A DNA stretch of 17,271 nucleotides, taken from contig QHRC01000048.1 in NCBI GenBank assembly GCA_003219995.1, positions 1 through 17,271 of the forward strand. Reading direction: 5' to 3'. The translations under genes and the position numbers were made by a program. The notes under the pieces are model-generated. The model did no database searches and had not been told where the DNA came from. It was given only the letters and a program-made list of their open reading frames with translations. Shown here piece by piece: positions 7,369-14,820 of the stretch. The first letter of the stretch is position 1. Every line of letters begins with the position of its first letter. This DNA comes from Verrucomicrobiota bacterium. GTDB lineage: Bacteria; Verrucomicrobiota; Verrucomicrobiia; Chthoniobacterales; UBA10450.

Positions 7369-9606
7369 ATGCCAACAAAGACGACCAGGAAAACTGCGGT
7401 GGGCAAACCGGCGGCTGCCAAAGCGGCCAAGGCCCATGCTGTTCACAAAGCGGCCGCTCCGAAAGCCAAGGCCGCTAAAAAAACGCCCGAGCATAAAGCG
7501 GCGCGTGCCCACGAACCTGTTCAGGCCAAAAAAACAGAAGCGCTGCAGCCTGTAGCGAAAGCTTCGGCGACATCGCCGGCGTTACCGCCACATCGCGAAG
7601 TTGAGAGGGTTTCCCTCATCGACGAAAAAAAGGCGCCGAAAAAATCCGAAAAAGACGGTGAATTAAAAAAGAAGATGGCCGTTCTCCCACCGATCTCGCG
7701 TATTCGCGCTTCGGCGGAAGCCCCGGCGGCACCGGCAGCGAAAATTGAACCGCCAAAAGAACCGCAGGCTCCGAGCGTTAGTGTCGATGGAACAGCCGAG
7801 GCTGCGCCAGCGGAGCCGGAAGTCGAACCTCAGAAAATCATTCACATCAAGCCGCCGATCATCGTCAAAGAGTTGGCGAAGCAGCTCGGCTTGAAACCGC
7901 ATCAGGTCATCGCCGAGCTGATGAATTTCAATATTTTCGCGAACATCAATCAAACCATCGAACCGGACATCGCCTCAAAGATTTGCGAGAGTCACGGGTT
8001 CGTCCTGGAAAAAGAGCGCCGCGAAAAGGGCGGCGGCGTTCACAAAATCGAGCAGATCGTGGTGGCGCCGCCTCCGCCGGTCATCGCCAAGAAAGAGGAA
8101 CTCAAACCGCGTGGTCCGATCATCACTTTTATGGGTCACGTCGATCACGGCAAAACTTCGTTGCTGGACGCAATCCGCAAGACGCGAGTGGCGGCGGGTG
8201 AAGCCGGTGGAATTACCCAACACATCGGCGCGTATCAAGTTGAATACAAAGAATCGAAAATAACTTTTATCGATACGCCCGGCCACGCCGCTTTCACCGC
8301 GATGCGGGCGCGCGGCGCGAACATCACTGACATCGTTGTTCTGGTAGTGGCGGCGGATGACGGCATCATGCCGCAAACGATCGAAGCAATTAATCATGCC
8401 AAGGCCGCGCCCCACGTGAAAATCATGGTAGCAATCAACAAGATCGATCTTCCATCGGCGAACATCGACAAAGTGAAAAAGCAATTGCAGGAGCGGGACC
8501 TGAGTCCGGAGGATTGGGGCGGCGAAACGATTGTCTGTCTGGTTTCCGCTACGAAGGCCACGGGGATCGATCACCTCCTGGAGATGATGTCGCTGCAAGC
8601 GGAAGTGATGGAACTGAAAGCATCGCCCACGGCCACGCCTCGCGGCACAGTCATCGAGGCCCAGGTGGAATCTGGCCGCGGACCCACCGCCACCGTCATT
8701 GTGCAAATGGGCACGCTCAAAATCGGCGATCCGTTCATCTGCGGCGATTACGCCGGCAAAGTCAAATCGCTGACGGACGATCGCGGCCAGGCGAGCGGTG
8801 AAGCCGGTCCCGCCACGCCAGTTAAGGTACTTGGTTTCACCGGACTCCCGAATGCGGGTGACGAATTACTGGTCATGGAATCGGAGCGTTCGGCGAAAAC
8901 TTTGAGCGAGGAAAGATTGCAGGCGAAACGGGCAGACAAATTGACCGTACCGCAACGGGCCACCCTTGAGAGTTTGCTGGAAGGAGCCGATGGGAAAAAA
9001 GTTCTGCGGATTGTCCTGAAGTGCGACGCCCAGGGATCACTCGAAGCGCTCGTCGGCGCTCTGAAGCAAATCGAGAGCAAAAAAATCGATCTCGAAATCA
9101 TCCACTCAGCGGTGGGGCCGATCTCGGAATCGGACATTCTTTTGGCCAGCGCATCGAATGCCGTCGTCGTCGGTTTCAACATCAAGGTCGAGAGCATGGC
9201 GGTGCCCGCGGCGAAACGCGAAGGCGTCCAGGTCAAGCTCTACAGCATCATTTATGAATTGCTCGACCAGATCAAAGAAGCGATGGCCGGCCTGCTCGAT
9301 CCGGAACATCGCGAAACAGTCATTGGTCACGCCGAGGTGAAACAAGTCTTCCAACTGAGCAGAGGCATCGTCGCCGGTTGTCTGGTTACCGATGGCCGTA
9401 TCGCCCGCGCGGGCCGCGCCCGCGTCCTGCGGAAACGCCAGCCGGTTTACGACGGTGGAATTTCAACCCTGCGCCGTTTCCAGGACGACGTGAAAGAAGT
9501 GCGCTCGGGTCTGGAATGCGGCATCAAACTCGGCGACTTCAACGAATATCAAGTGGGCGATATCATCGAGTGCTATCAACTCGAGCAGATCGCGCAGAAA
9601 CTGTGA
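7369..9606 (+). CDS. infB: Translation initiation factor IF-2
   Basis: IF-2 is the GTPase that brings initiator fMet-tRNA to the 30S subunit and promotes subunit joining. The protein has 745 residues. About 150 low-complexity Lys/Ala/Pro residues come first, then an IF2_N module (about 165-212, [20 protein letters not shown]). The G domain has G1 GHVDHGKT (256-263), G3 DTPGHAAF (from 302), G4 NKID (357-360) and G5 SATK (393-396). The beta-barrel and C-terminal fMet-tRNA-binding region finish the protein (ending [16 protein letters not shown]). All GTPase residues are intact. The start at 7369 follows nusA by 53 bp; a 7-bp hairpin (7317-7323 with 7339-7345) lies in that spacer. The operon position after nusA is the normal bacterial one. 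Confidence 0.97.
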   Translation: MPTKTTRKTAVGKPAAAKAAKAHAVHKAAAPKAKAAKKTPEHKAARAHEPVQAKKTEALQPVAKASATSPALPPHREVERVSLIDEKKAPKKSEKDGELKKKMAVLPPISRIRASAEAPAAPAAKIEPPKEPQAPSVSVDGTAEAAPAEPEVEPQKIIHIKPPIIVKELAKQLGLKPHQVIAELMNFNIFANINQTIEPDIASKICESHGFVLEKERREKGGGVHKIEQIVVAPPPPVIAKKEELKPRGPIITFMGHVDHGKTSLLDAIRKTRVAAGEAGGITQHIGAYQVEYKESKITFIDTPGHAAFTAMRARGANITDIVVLVVAADDGIMPQTIEAINHAKAAPHVKIMVAINKIDLPSANIDKVKKQLQERDLSPEDWGGETIVCLVSATKATGIDHLLEMMSLQAEVMELKASPTATPRGTVIEAQVESGRGPTATVIVQMGTLKIGDPFICGDYAGKVKSLTDDRGQASGEAGPATPVKVLGFTGLPNAGDELLVMESERSAKTLSEERLQAKRADKLTVPQRATLESLLEGADGKKVLRIVLKCDAQGSLEALVGALKQIESKKIDLEIIHSAVGPISESDILLASASNAVVVGFNIKVESMAVPAAKREGVQVKLYSIIYELLDQIKEAMAGLLDPEHRETVIGHAEVKQVFQLSRGIVAGCLVTDGRIARAGRARVLRKRQPVYDGGISTLRRFQDDVKEVRSGLECGIKLGDFNEYQVGDIIECYQLEQIAQKL

Positions 9607-9610
9607 GGAT

Positions 9611-9686
9611 GTTGAAACGTTAAATCGTTGAAGCGAGGGAATCTCCGCTGTAACGCTTCAACGCCTCAACCCTTCAACGCTTCAAC
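9611..9686. repeat. Inverted array of 8-bp tandem units between infB and rbfA
   Basis: The left arm has three 8-bp units (9611-9634: GTTGAAAC, GTTAAATC, GTTGAAGC). The right arm has four units of the reverse complement (9655-9686: GCTTCAAC, GCCTCAAC, CCTTCAAC, GCTTCAAC). The innermost arms CGTTGAAGCG (9626-9635) and CGCTTCAACG (9654-9663) pair perfectly over 10 bp with an 18-nt loop. It fills nearly the whole infB-rbfA spacer and has no T-run, so it looks like a repeat element or a transcript-stability structure and not a terminator. Confidence 0.8.
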
Positions 9687-9696
9687 CGCTGCTCCC

Positions 9697-10047
9697 ATGA
9701 AACATCGCAAATTGCGCGTCAACGAAGTGCTCAAACGCGAGCTCAGCATCATCGTCGCGCGCGAAATAACGTTCGAAGGCGCACTGGTCAGCATCAATCA
9801 TGTCGATGTAACCGCCGATTTAAAAAACGCGCACGTCTTCGTCAGCGTTCTGGGACCGGCCGGCGGCGCGAGCGTCATTAATACGCTGGAATCCCATCGC
9901 CCGGCCCTGCAAGCTGAGTTAGCGCGCCGCGTCGTTTTGAAATACACACCGCATCTCGTTTTTCATCTCGACGATTCCATCGAGCGGGGCACTCGGGTGA
10001 TCGAGATTTTGCAGGAGATCGAAGCGCCTCGGGAGAAGGCGAAATGA
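9697..10047 (+). CDS. rbfA: 30S ribosome-binding factor RbfA
   Basis: RbfA is a small KH-fold factor needed for 16S rRNA 5'-end maturation and 30S assembly. At 116 residues it is normal for the family (about 115-135). Recognisable parts are the start MKHRKLRVNEVLKRELSIIV, the central ADLKNAHVFVSVLG, and the C-terminal RVVLKYTPHLVFHLDDSIERGTRVIEIL. The ATG at 9697 was preferred to an in-frame start at 9628, because the added 23 residues would be encoded by the 8-bp repeat array and are not RbfA-like. It follows infB by 90 bp and precedes nrnA by 45 bp, in the standard nusA-infB-rbfA order. Confidence 0.95.
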   Translation: MKHRKLRVNEVLKRELSIIVAREITFEGALVSINHVDVTADLKNAHVFVSVLGPAGGASVINTLESHRPALQAELARRVVLKYTPHLVFHLDDSIERGTRVIEILQEIEAPREKAK

Positions 10048-10092
10048 GTCGATATTGCGAATCACCCCTAGGGCGATGACTGCAAGACCTTC

Positions 10093-11073
10093 ATGACCAA
10101 TTGCACGTTCGCGGAAATTAATAGCGCACTGCGCGAGAACGAACGCTTTGCCGTCCTTGGCCATGTCCGTCCAGATGGCGACGCGCTCGGCAGTCAACTC
10201 GCGCTGGCTCTTTCACTCAAACAACTCGGCAAAGATGTCCGTGTCTGGAACGAAGATGGAATGCTCGAGAAATATTCCTTTCTTCCCCGCGCGGAACTTC
10301 TGACCAAACCGCCCGCCGGCCCAGAAGATGTCGATGTTGCAATCGCGCTCGACACCGCAATTCAAAACAGGCTCGGCACCGCGCTCGAGGTCATTGGTTC
10401 GGCAAAAATTTGGATCAACATCGATCATCACCCGAGCAATCCAGGCTATGGCGATCTTGTTTATATCGACTCAACCGCGCCCGCGACCGGCCAAATTCTT
10501 TTCGAGCTGATCAAGAGCGAACGCCTGCCGATCGATCACGCGATCGCCGAAAATCTTTACGTCGCGATCAGCACCGATACCGGCTCGTTTCAATATCCGA
10601 ACACAACGGCCCGGACCTTTGAGATCGCGGCGGAGCTTGTCCGGCTCGGAGTCGATGTTGGATCGGTCAGTCAGCAGGTTTACGAAAACTTTCCGCGCCG
10701 GCGGGTTGAATTGTTGCGCGAACTGCTGCGCACCATGCGCTTTGAAGGTAAAGGCCGGGTCGCCAGCTTTAGCCTGAGTCTGAAAACGGCCGCGGAGCTG
10801 GCGGTTATTCCGGAAGACAATGAAGGGCTCATCGATCATCTCCGTGCGATTCGCGGAGTCATCGTGGCGGTTTTTTTTGAGGAACTGGCGGATGGCAAGG
10901 TGCGCGTAAGCATGCGTTCGAAGAACGAACGGGTAGACGTGTGCGCAATCTGTCAGAAATTTGGCGGCGGCGGACATACGCTGGCTGCGGGCGCGCGCAT
11001 TCGCGGGATGCTTGCGGAGGTGGAGGAGCGAGTGTTAAAGGCAATTTGTGACGTCGTTGACTGCAACTCCTGA
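10093..11073 (+). CDS. nrnA: DHH-family oligoribonuclease / pAp phosphatase (NrnA-type)
   Basis: This Mn-dependent DHH/DHHA1 phosphoesterase degrades 2-5 nt RNA remnants and, in NrnA proteins, dephosphorylates 3'-phosphoadenosine 5'-phosphate. The 326 residues match the NrnA size. The metal motifs are present: HVRPDGDALGS (H24, D28, D30), ALDTA (D87), the signature DHH at 111-113 (NIDHHPSN), and STDTGSF. The C-terminal DHHA1 substrate-binding motif is KFGGGGHTLAAGARI. Placement between rbfA and truB is common where the operon couples translation and RNA turnover. It overlaps truB by 26 bp, which suggests coupled translation. The family call is firm; the exact substrate length preference cannot be read from sequence. 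Confidence 0.92.
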   Translation: MTNCTFAEINSALRENERFAVLGHVRPDGDALGSQLALALSLKQLGKDVRVWNEDGMLEKYSFLPRAELLTKPPAGPEDVDVAIALDTAIQNRLGTALEVIGSAKIWINIDHHPSNPGYGDLVYIDSTAPATGQILFELIKSERLPIDHAIAENLYVAISTDTGSFQYPNTTARTFEIAAELVRLGVDVGSVSQQVYENFPRRRVELLRELLRTMRFEGKGRVASFSLSLKTAAELAVIPEDNEGLIDHLRAIRGVIVAVFFEELADGKVRVSMRSKNERVDVCAICQKFGGGGHTLAAGARIRGMLAEVEERVLKAICDVVDCNS

Positions 11074-11773
11074 CGGCGTTCTTCTCGTGGACAAGGCCGA
11101 GGGGATGACGTCGCACGACGTGGTCGCGCTCATTCGGCGCAAGCTCGAGATGAAAAAAGTCGGCCATTGCGGTACGCTTGATCCCATCGCCACCGGGTTG
11201 CTCCTGCTTACGCTCGGGCGCGGCACGAAAATCCAGGATCTGCTCATGAGCGAGGACAAAAAGTACGCCGGCACGCTTGCGCTCGGCATCACAACCAGTA
11301 CGCAAGATCGAGAAGGAGAAGTGATTGAGGAACGGCCGGTTCCCGCGCTGGATGAAAATCAAGTTCGCGCCGCCTTTGAAAAGTTTTGCGGCGATTTTTA
11401 CCAAACGCCGCCCATGGTTTCGGCGATTAAACACGGCGGTGTCCCGCTTTATAAATTGGCGCGGCAGGGAAAGGTGGTCGAACGTGAACCCCGGCTCGTC
11501 CATGTTTATCGCTATACGGTCGATCGGATCGCTCTTCCCGAAATCGATTTCAGCGTTGTTTGCAGCAAAGGCTTTTACGTTCGCACTTATGTTCATGATA
11601 TTGGCGAAACGCTCGGATGCGGCGCACATTTGAAATCATTGCGCCGGACAAAATCGGGACGATTCGGCGTCGATCGAGCAATTAGCGTTGCCGAAATCAA
11701 AACCGCGTCGCGCGAAGAAATTTTGAAGCGCATCTTGACCCTGCCGGAAGTTTCGCGCATGCGCGGAGCCTAA
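11048..11773 (+). CDS. truB: tRNA pseudouridine(55) synthase TruB
   Basis: TruB makes pseudouridine 55 in the T-loop of tRNAs. The N-terminal catalytic core is complete: GVLLVDKAEGMTSHDVV, VGHCGTLDPIATGLLLL with the catalytic Asp45, KKYAGTLALGITTSTQDREG, the YQTPPMVSAIKHGGVPLYKLAR motif, and CSKGFYVRTYVHDIG. At 241 residues it is shorter than E. coli or B. subtilis TruB (about 305-315) because the C-terminal PUA-like region is lacking. The core remains intact, so it should still be an enzyme. The GTG at 11048 lies inside the nrnA gene. A TTG at 11057 is an alternative; both precede the conserved region. Confidence 0.93.
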   Translation: MTSLTATPDGVLLVDKAEGMTSHDVVALIRRKLEMKKVGHCGTLDPIATGLLLLTLGRGTKIQDLLMSEDKKYAGTLALGITTSTQDREGEVIEERPVPALDENQVRAAFEKFCGDFYQTPPMVSAIKHGGVPLYKLARQGKVVEREPRLVHVYRYTVDRIALPEIDFSVVCSKGFYVRTYVHDIGETLGCGAHLKSLRRTKSGRFGVDRAISVAEIKTASREEILKRILTLPEVSRMRGA

Positions 11774-11790
11774 TCGCAAGATCGACAACC

Positions 11791-12720
11791 ATGGAAATTT
11801 TGCGCTCGATTTCGGAGTTGAGCCAACTGCGCGGTCCGCTTTTTCTGGCCATCGGCGTTTTCGACGGCGTTCATCGCGGCCATCAAGCGGTCATCTCCAC
11901 CTCCGCGCGCCATGCACATTCCGCGGATGGAACGCCGGTCGTGGTCACATTCGACCCGCATCCGGACAAAGTCCTGCGGCCGCATGTAGCGCCACACTTG
12001 CTCACGGCCACGCAACACAAGATCGTGCTCATCCGCGCGCTCGGTGTTGGTCACCTGCTCATGATCGAGTTCAATCGAGATTTCGCATCGACACCGCCAG
12101 AAAATTTCGTCGAACAACTGGTCGGACATTCGAAACCGCTGCGCGAGATTTGCGTCGGTCACGAGTGGTCTTTCGGAAAGAACCGCACGGGTAACCTCGA
12201 CCTCCTCAAAAAACTCGGAGCTCGCTTTAATTTTAACGTCATTGGAATTTCGCCAGTGAGCGTCAATGGGACGGCAGTGAGCAGCACGGCAATCCGGCAA
12301 GCGGTGGAAAAGGGAGACTTCATCACGGCGGCGGAGATGCTGGGTCGCGAGTACACCATCCTGGGCACGGTGGTGCACGGCGACAATCTCGGAAGAAAAA
12401 TCGGCTATCCGACGGCAAATTTAAGCGCGCACAGCGAGCAATTTCCGCCCAACGGCGTTTATTTTGCGGAAGCCTGGATCAATCATGTTTTGTATCACGG
12501 CGTCGTCAATCTCGGCTATCGACCAACGGTGAAGAGAGACAAATCTGAGCGAGTCCTCGAAATTTATCTGCTCGATTTCAATCGAGACATTTACGGCGAA
12601 GACGTCGAGATCCGATTCATCCGATATCTTAGGGCAGAACGGGAATTCGACAGTCTGGACTCGCTCGCCCAACAAATCGATGCTGATGTCCGGCTGGCGC
12701 GGGAACTTTGTGCCGCGTGA
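11791..12720 (+). CDS. ribF: Bifunctional riboflavin kinase / FAD synthetase RibF
   Basis: RibF converts riboflavin to FMN and then FAD. The N-terminal FMN adenylyltransferase domain has AIGVFDGVHRGHQAVI with the nucleotidyltransferase HxxH (H28, H31), VTFDPHPDKVL, and the SSTAIRQAV motif. The C-terminal riboflavin kinase domain starts near residue 190, with GRKIGYPTANL (from about 201), NGVYFAEAWI and VNLGYRPTV. The length of 309 is typical. It follows truB after 17 bp, the usual truB-ribF pairing, and is the last gene of the operon. The spacer before it contains the 14-mer CGCAAGATCGACAA, which recurs at 13183. Confidence 0.96.
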   Translation: MEILRSISELSQLRGPLFLAIGVFDGVHRGHQAVISTSARHAHSADGTPVVVTFDPHPDKVLRPHVAPHLLTATQHKIVLIRALGVGHLLMIEFNRDFASTPPENFVEQLVGHSKPLREICVGHEWSFGKNRTGNLDLLKKLGARFNFNVIGISPVSVNGTAVSSTAIRQAVEKGDFITAAEMLGREYTILGTVVHGDNLGRKIGYPTANLSAHSEQFPPNGVYFAEAWINHVLYHGVVNLGYRPTVKRDKSERVLEIYLLDFNRDIYGEDVEIRFIRYLRAEREFDSLDSLAQQIDADVRLARELCAA

Positions 12721-12721
12721 A

Positions 12722-12777
12722 GGTGGGGATGCGGCGCTCGTCTACCCGCGCGAACAGCGCAGCGCGGTGTCCCTACC
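12722..12777. repeat. Structured convergent spacer after ribF (REP-like or bidirectional terminator)
   Basis: The gap between convergent ribF and the HTH gene folds on itself. GGTGGGGA (12722-12729) can pair with TCCCTACC (12770-12777) with one G-T pair. Inside, CCGCGC (12746-12751) pairs with GCGCGG (12762-12767). No T-run follows on either strand, so termination, if any, would rest on structure or Rho. It may be a dispersed repeat. Confidence 0.45.
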
Positions 12778-13168
12778 CTAATCGATACTTGGCGACGCCA
12801 ATTTTTCGGATTCCGCGAGTATTCCTGCCGGTGCCGTTAAACCAAACGTAAAGATTCGCGCTCGGCACTCCCAGTTTTTTCGAAAGTTCCCGAATCGTCG
12901 CTCCTTTGCGGCCGGCGGCCCGCAACGCCTGTACAATTTTCTCCTTGAGCGCGCCGCGTTTGGTCCGTCGGCGGCGATTTCGACTCCGGCTCGCGCGGGA
13001 AACAGTGACGGGTGCACTGCGGCCCGCACTGGCCGATGGAACGCCGAATTTCCCCTGCAAGCGCACCATTCGGCGATCGATCTCCTGAATCTGGGTCATG
13101 AGCGCTTCCTTGCGCTCGGAAAGCTTGACCAGTTGTCTAAGGGCTGCGCTCGGAATGTTTGTGAACAT
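12773..13168 (-). CDS. Small basic coiled-coil / helix-turn-helix protein of unknown function
   Basis: The protein has 131 residues. Residues 8-40 form a heptad-like helix (LRQLVKLSERKEALMTQIQ...), suggesting dimerisation. A very basic linker follows (SRASRSRNRRRRTKRG, about 58-73). A C-terminal winged-helix-like domain covers about 74-131 (LKEKIVQALRAAGRKGATIRELSKKLGVPSANLYVWF), followed by IRKIGVAKYRL. This build suggests a DNA-binding, perhaps nucleoid-associated, protein; I do not recognise a named family. The start is well supported: AAGGTGAGGA lies directly before the ATG. That ATG is inside a perfect 8-bp inverted repeat. It is 42 bp downstream of the putative anti-sigma gene on the same strand and may belong to that operon. 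Confidence 0.75.
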   Translation of the reverse strand: MFTNIPSAALRQLVKLSERKEALMTQIQEIDRRMVRLQGKFGVPSASAGRSAPVTVSRASRSRNRRRRTKRGALKEKIVQALRAAGRKGATIRELSKKLGVPSANLYVWFNGTGRNTRGIRKIGVAKYRLG

Positions 13169-13171
13169 TCC
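13152..13171. promoter_or_regulatory. Inverted repeat across the HTH gene start codon
   Basis: GGAATGTT (13152-13159) and AACATTCC (13164-13171) are perfect 8-bp arms separated by 4 bases. On the minus strand the first arm contains the start codon at 13168-13166 and the last bases of the Shine-Dalgarno region. It could be an operator bound by the HTH protein itself or an RNA hairpin that limits initiation. Confidence 0.55.
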
Positions 13172-13203
13172 TCACCTTCGTGCGCAAGATCGACAATGCA
13201 AAC

Positions 13204-13243
13204 GCGATATCTAAGACTGCAAATCGCTTGTCTTAGATATCGC
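13204..13243. terminator. 14-bp perfect hairpin over the end of the anti-sigma-like gene
   Basis: GCGATATCTAAGAC (13204-13217) and GTCTTAGATATCGC (13230-13243) are perfect 14-bp arms around a 12-nt loop. Read on the minus strand, the hairpin starts within the last codons of the gene at 13211-13552 and its second arm contains the TAG stop. The following bases are GTTTGC, a poor T-run. It may be a weak terminator, an mRNA-stabilising end, or a dyad DNA site between this gene and the HTH gene. Confidence 0.6.
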
Positions 13244-13552
13244 AGCGAAAAGCCCGAGCGTCGTCACCAAGAGACCGCTGCCAAGCGCGATCGCGAAAAG
13301 CCATAGCACCGGCAACATCGCCAGACGTTCGATATTGAGGCTAACAAAACGCCCGCCACCTGAAATAAAGTAAGCGATGGCACTCGCGAGCACGGTGACT
13401 CCGAGGAGAATCACGGCACGGAGTGGACGGCGCCCGGGCCGCCGAGCAGGCAACCGTTTTAAGACCTGCGCGGTGAAGCCTTCATCGTCGATGTAGGACA
13501 CTGCCTCGCGCAATTGTCGATCTAACCAATCCTCCTGGTGCTGCTCGTCCAT
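13211..13552 (-). CDS. Small two-TM protein, probable anti-sigma partner
   Basis: The protein has 113 residues. A 42-residue cytoplasmic N-terminus is rich in acidic and Gln residues and then basic (DEQHQEDWLDRQLREAVSYI; GFTAQVLKRLPARRPGRR). Two membrane helices follow, at about 45-65 and 78-103. It lacks the His/Cys zinc motif of classic ZAS anti-sigma factors. The short helical N-terminus with DDEGFTAQVLKRLP recalls DUF5056-like proteins found beside ECF sigma genes in Bacteroidota; this resemblance is from memory. The start lies 1 bp after the sigma gene stop, so the two proteins are probably made together. Role as an anti-sigma factor is inferred from size, topology and position. The last codons and stop lie in the 14-bp hairpin. 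Confidence 0.72.
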   Translation of the reverse strand: MDEQHQEDWLDRQLREAVSYIDDEGFTAQVLKRLPARRPGRRPLRAVILLGVTVLASAIAYFISGGGRFVSLNIERLAMLPVLWLFAIALGSGLLVTTLGLFAAISKTSDLQS

Positions 13553-13553
13553 C

Positions 13554-14090
13554 TTAGTCAGGCCCCCATGCCGTCAGCATTTTCTTCAATTTCTCTCGCC
13601 CGCGCAAAACATTTGTTTTGACCGTCCCCAGTGGAATCTCCAGGACGCGCGCAGCTTCGTCATGAGATAAACCATTTTGGCAACAAAGTAAAATCGCCGT
13701 CCTCTCGGGCAACGGCAGCAAGCTTAGAGCATGCATAAGATCATATCTTAGACCAGGATCGGCCACTTGGGGATCGTGCTCGCTCTGCAATTGCTCTTCG
13801 TCGATGCCGACAAGTTCTTTCCGCCGGCGCGCGTGTTCCCGAAAACAATTATATGCGATCCGGTAAAGCCAGGTGGAGAAACGCGCTTCACCGCGGAACG
13901 AGCGGACGTTCTTATAAGCACGTAGAAAAGTTTCCTGGGCAAGATCGTCAGCCAAAGCGAAATCGCTTCGCGCGAGTTGTCGAAGCAAACCGCGCACGCT
14001 TGATTGATGCCGCCGCACCAGTTCGCCGAAAGCGTGCTGATCGTCATCGACAAGGACTCTTGCGACAAGGTCTGCATCAGTCAGCTCCAC
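13554..14090 (-). CDS. ECF (sigma-70 family) RNA polymerase sigma factor
   Basis: The protein has 178 residues and two conserved regions only, typical of group 4 sigma factors. Region 2 (about 20-90) has FGELVRRHQSSVRGLLRQL, the core-binding DDLAQETFLRAYKNV, and the -10-reading FSTWLYRIAYNCFREHARRR. Region 4 (about 115-172) has LSLLPLPERTAILLCCQNGLSHDEAARVLEIPLGTVKTNVLRGREKLKK, with its HTH. It lies 9 bp after the DUF6249-like gene and 1 bp before the putative anti-sigma gene, so all three probably share one transcript. The signal and regulon are unknown. Assignment as an ECF sigma factor is firm. Confidence 0.95.
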   Translation of the reverse strand: MELTDADLVARVLVDDDQHAFGELVRRHQSSVRGLLRQLARSDFALADDLAQETFLRAYKNVRSFRGEARFSTWLYRIAYNCFREHARRRKELVGIDEEQLQSEHDPQVADPGLRYDLMHALSLLPLPERTAILLCCQNGLSHDEAARVLEIPLGTVKTNVLRGREKLKKMLTAWGPD

Positions 14091-14099
14091 GCGCCGAGA

Positions 14100-14750
14100 T
14101 TACGGTACTGGTGGCGGATTGTCGTTCTTCTTCCCTTCAAGTTTCCAGACGATCAGGTAGCCAACGCCAATGAGAAACGGAATTAGACCCAAACTCCATG
14201 AGGAACCACCCCAGTCAGTGGCGGCAAGAAACCCACCAATTCCCAGACCGACCATTACTAAAACGACCCCGCGTCGCAGATCTGAACGAAGTCGCTGCGC
14301 GGGCGGAGGGCCAAACAGGGCCGGCGGAACCGGCTGACCCTTCTCCACCATCATGCGAACGGTGCGATGGAGCGACCGTGCCCTAAGGTAATTCGCAATC
14401 ATGATGACGGCGACAATCAGGACCGGCGCACCAAACAAAGTCGTGAAGACGATGCCCACGATCGGGATCGCCATCAGGTCACCGGCATCCGCGCCAAAGT
14501 GATCGCTGTCCAGGCTCGGGCCTCCGGCCATGACATGAAGATGCTTCTTAATCTTTTTCTTGATGGCCCGTTCCATCTCGTCCCCGGCCGTAGGACTGGG
14601 TGATACTGTCGGAACCGGCGATATGCTTGGTGAGGTCGGTGAAGGCGAAGCGAGCGCCGCACTAGGACTTGGCGTGACCGTGGGGGATTGGCCAAGTGCA
14701 CCAGTCGCGAGCGCGATCGAGCAAATACAAATAATAGGCAGTGTTTTCAT
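14100..14750 (-). CDS. DUF6249-like exported/membrane protein, first gene of the sigma cassette
   Basis: The protein has 216 residues. A signal peptide or anchor covers 1-20 (LPIICICSIALATGALG), and a Ser/Thr/Pro-rich linker covers about 21-55. A basic amphipathic stretch follows (RAIKKKIKKHLHVM, 61-74). Three membrane helices lie at about 95-121, 161-177 and 185-203. VRMMVEKGQPVPPALFG, DLRRGVVLVMVGLGIGG and LGLIPFLIGVGYLIVWKLEGK match my memory of DUF6249 proteins. The start is supported by AAAGGA 3 bp upstream. Its place directly ahead of an ECF sigma gene suggests an envelope sensor or a target of that sigma. No enzymatic motif is visible. The function is unknown. Confidence 0.82.
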   Translation of the reverse strand: MKTLPIICICSIALATGALGQSPTVTPSPSAALASPSPTSPSISPVPTVSPSPTAGDEMERAIKKKIKKHLHVMAGGPSLDSDHFGADAGDLMAIPIVGIVFTTLFGAPVLIVAVIMIANYLRARSLHRTVRMMVEKGQPVPPALFGPPPAQRLRSDLRRGVVLVMVGLGIGGFLAATDWGGSSWSLGLIPFLIGVGYLIVWKLEGKKNDNPPPVP

Positions 14751-14820
14751 AGTTCCTTTAACCGTGAGATGCAGTCACCGCTCGATTTGGATTCAGAAAT
14801 TGTCTATTTCGCTGAGCGGA

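Noticed and set aside
7344..7478. 44-codon Cys/Gly/Gln-rich frame starting between nusA and infB and overlapping infB
   Set aside because: No Shine-Dalgarno sequence, and its composition is the expected shifted reading of the Lys/Ala-rich infB start.
7975..8706. 243-codon minus-strand frame opposite infB
   Set aside because: It lies fully within the conserved IF-2 G domain and reads as His/Arg/Asp-rich antisense.
9611..9686. CRISPR-like array
   Set aside because: Units are 8 bp, lack spacers and occur in opposed orientation.
9628..9696. Upstream in-frame start for rbfA adding 23 residues
   Set aside because: The added residues come from the 8-bp repeat array and do not match RbfA proteins.
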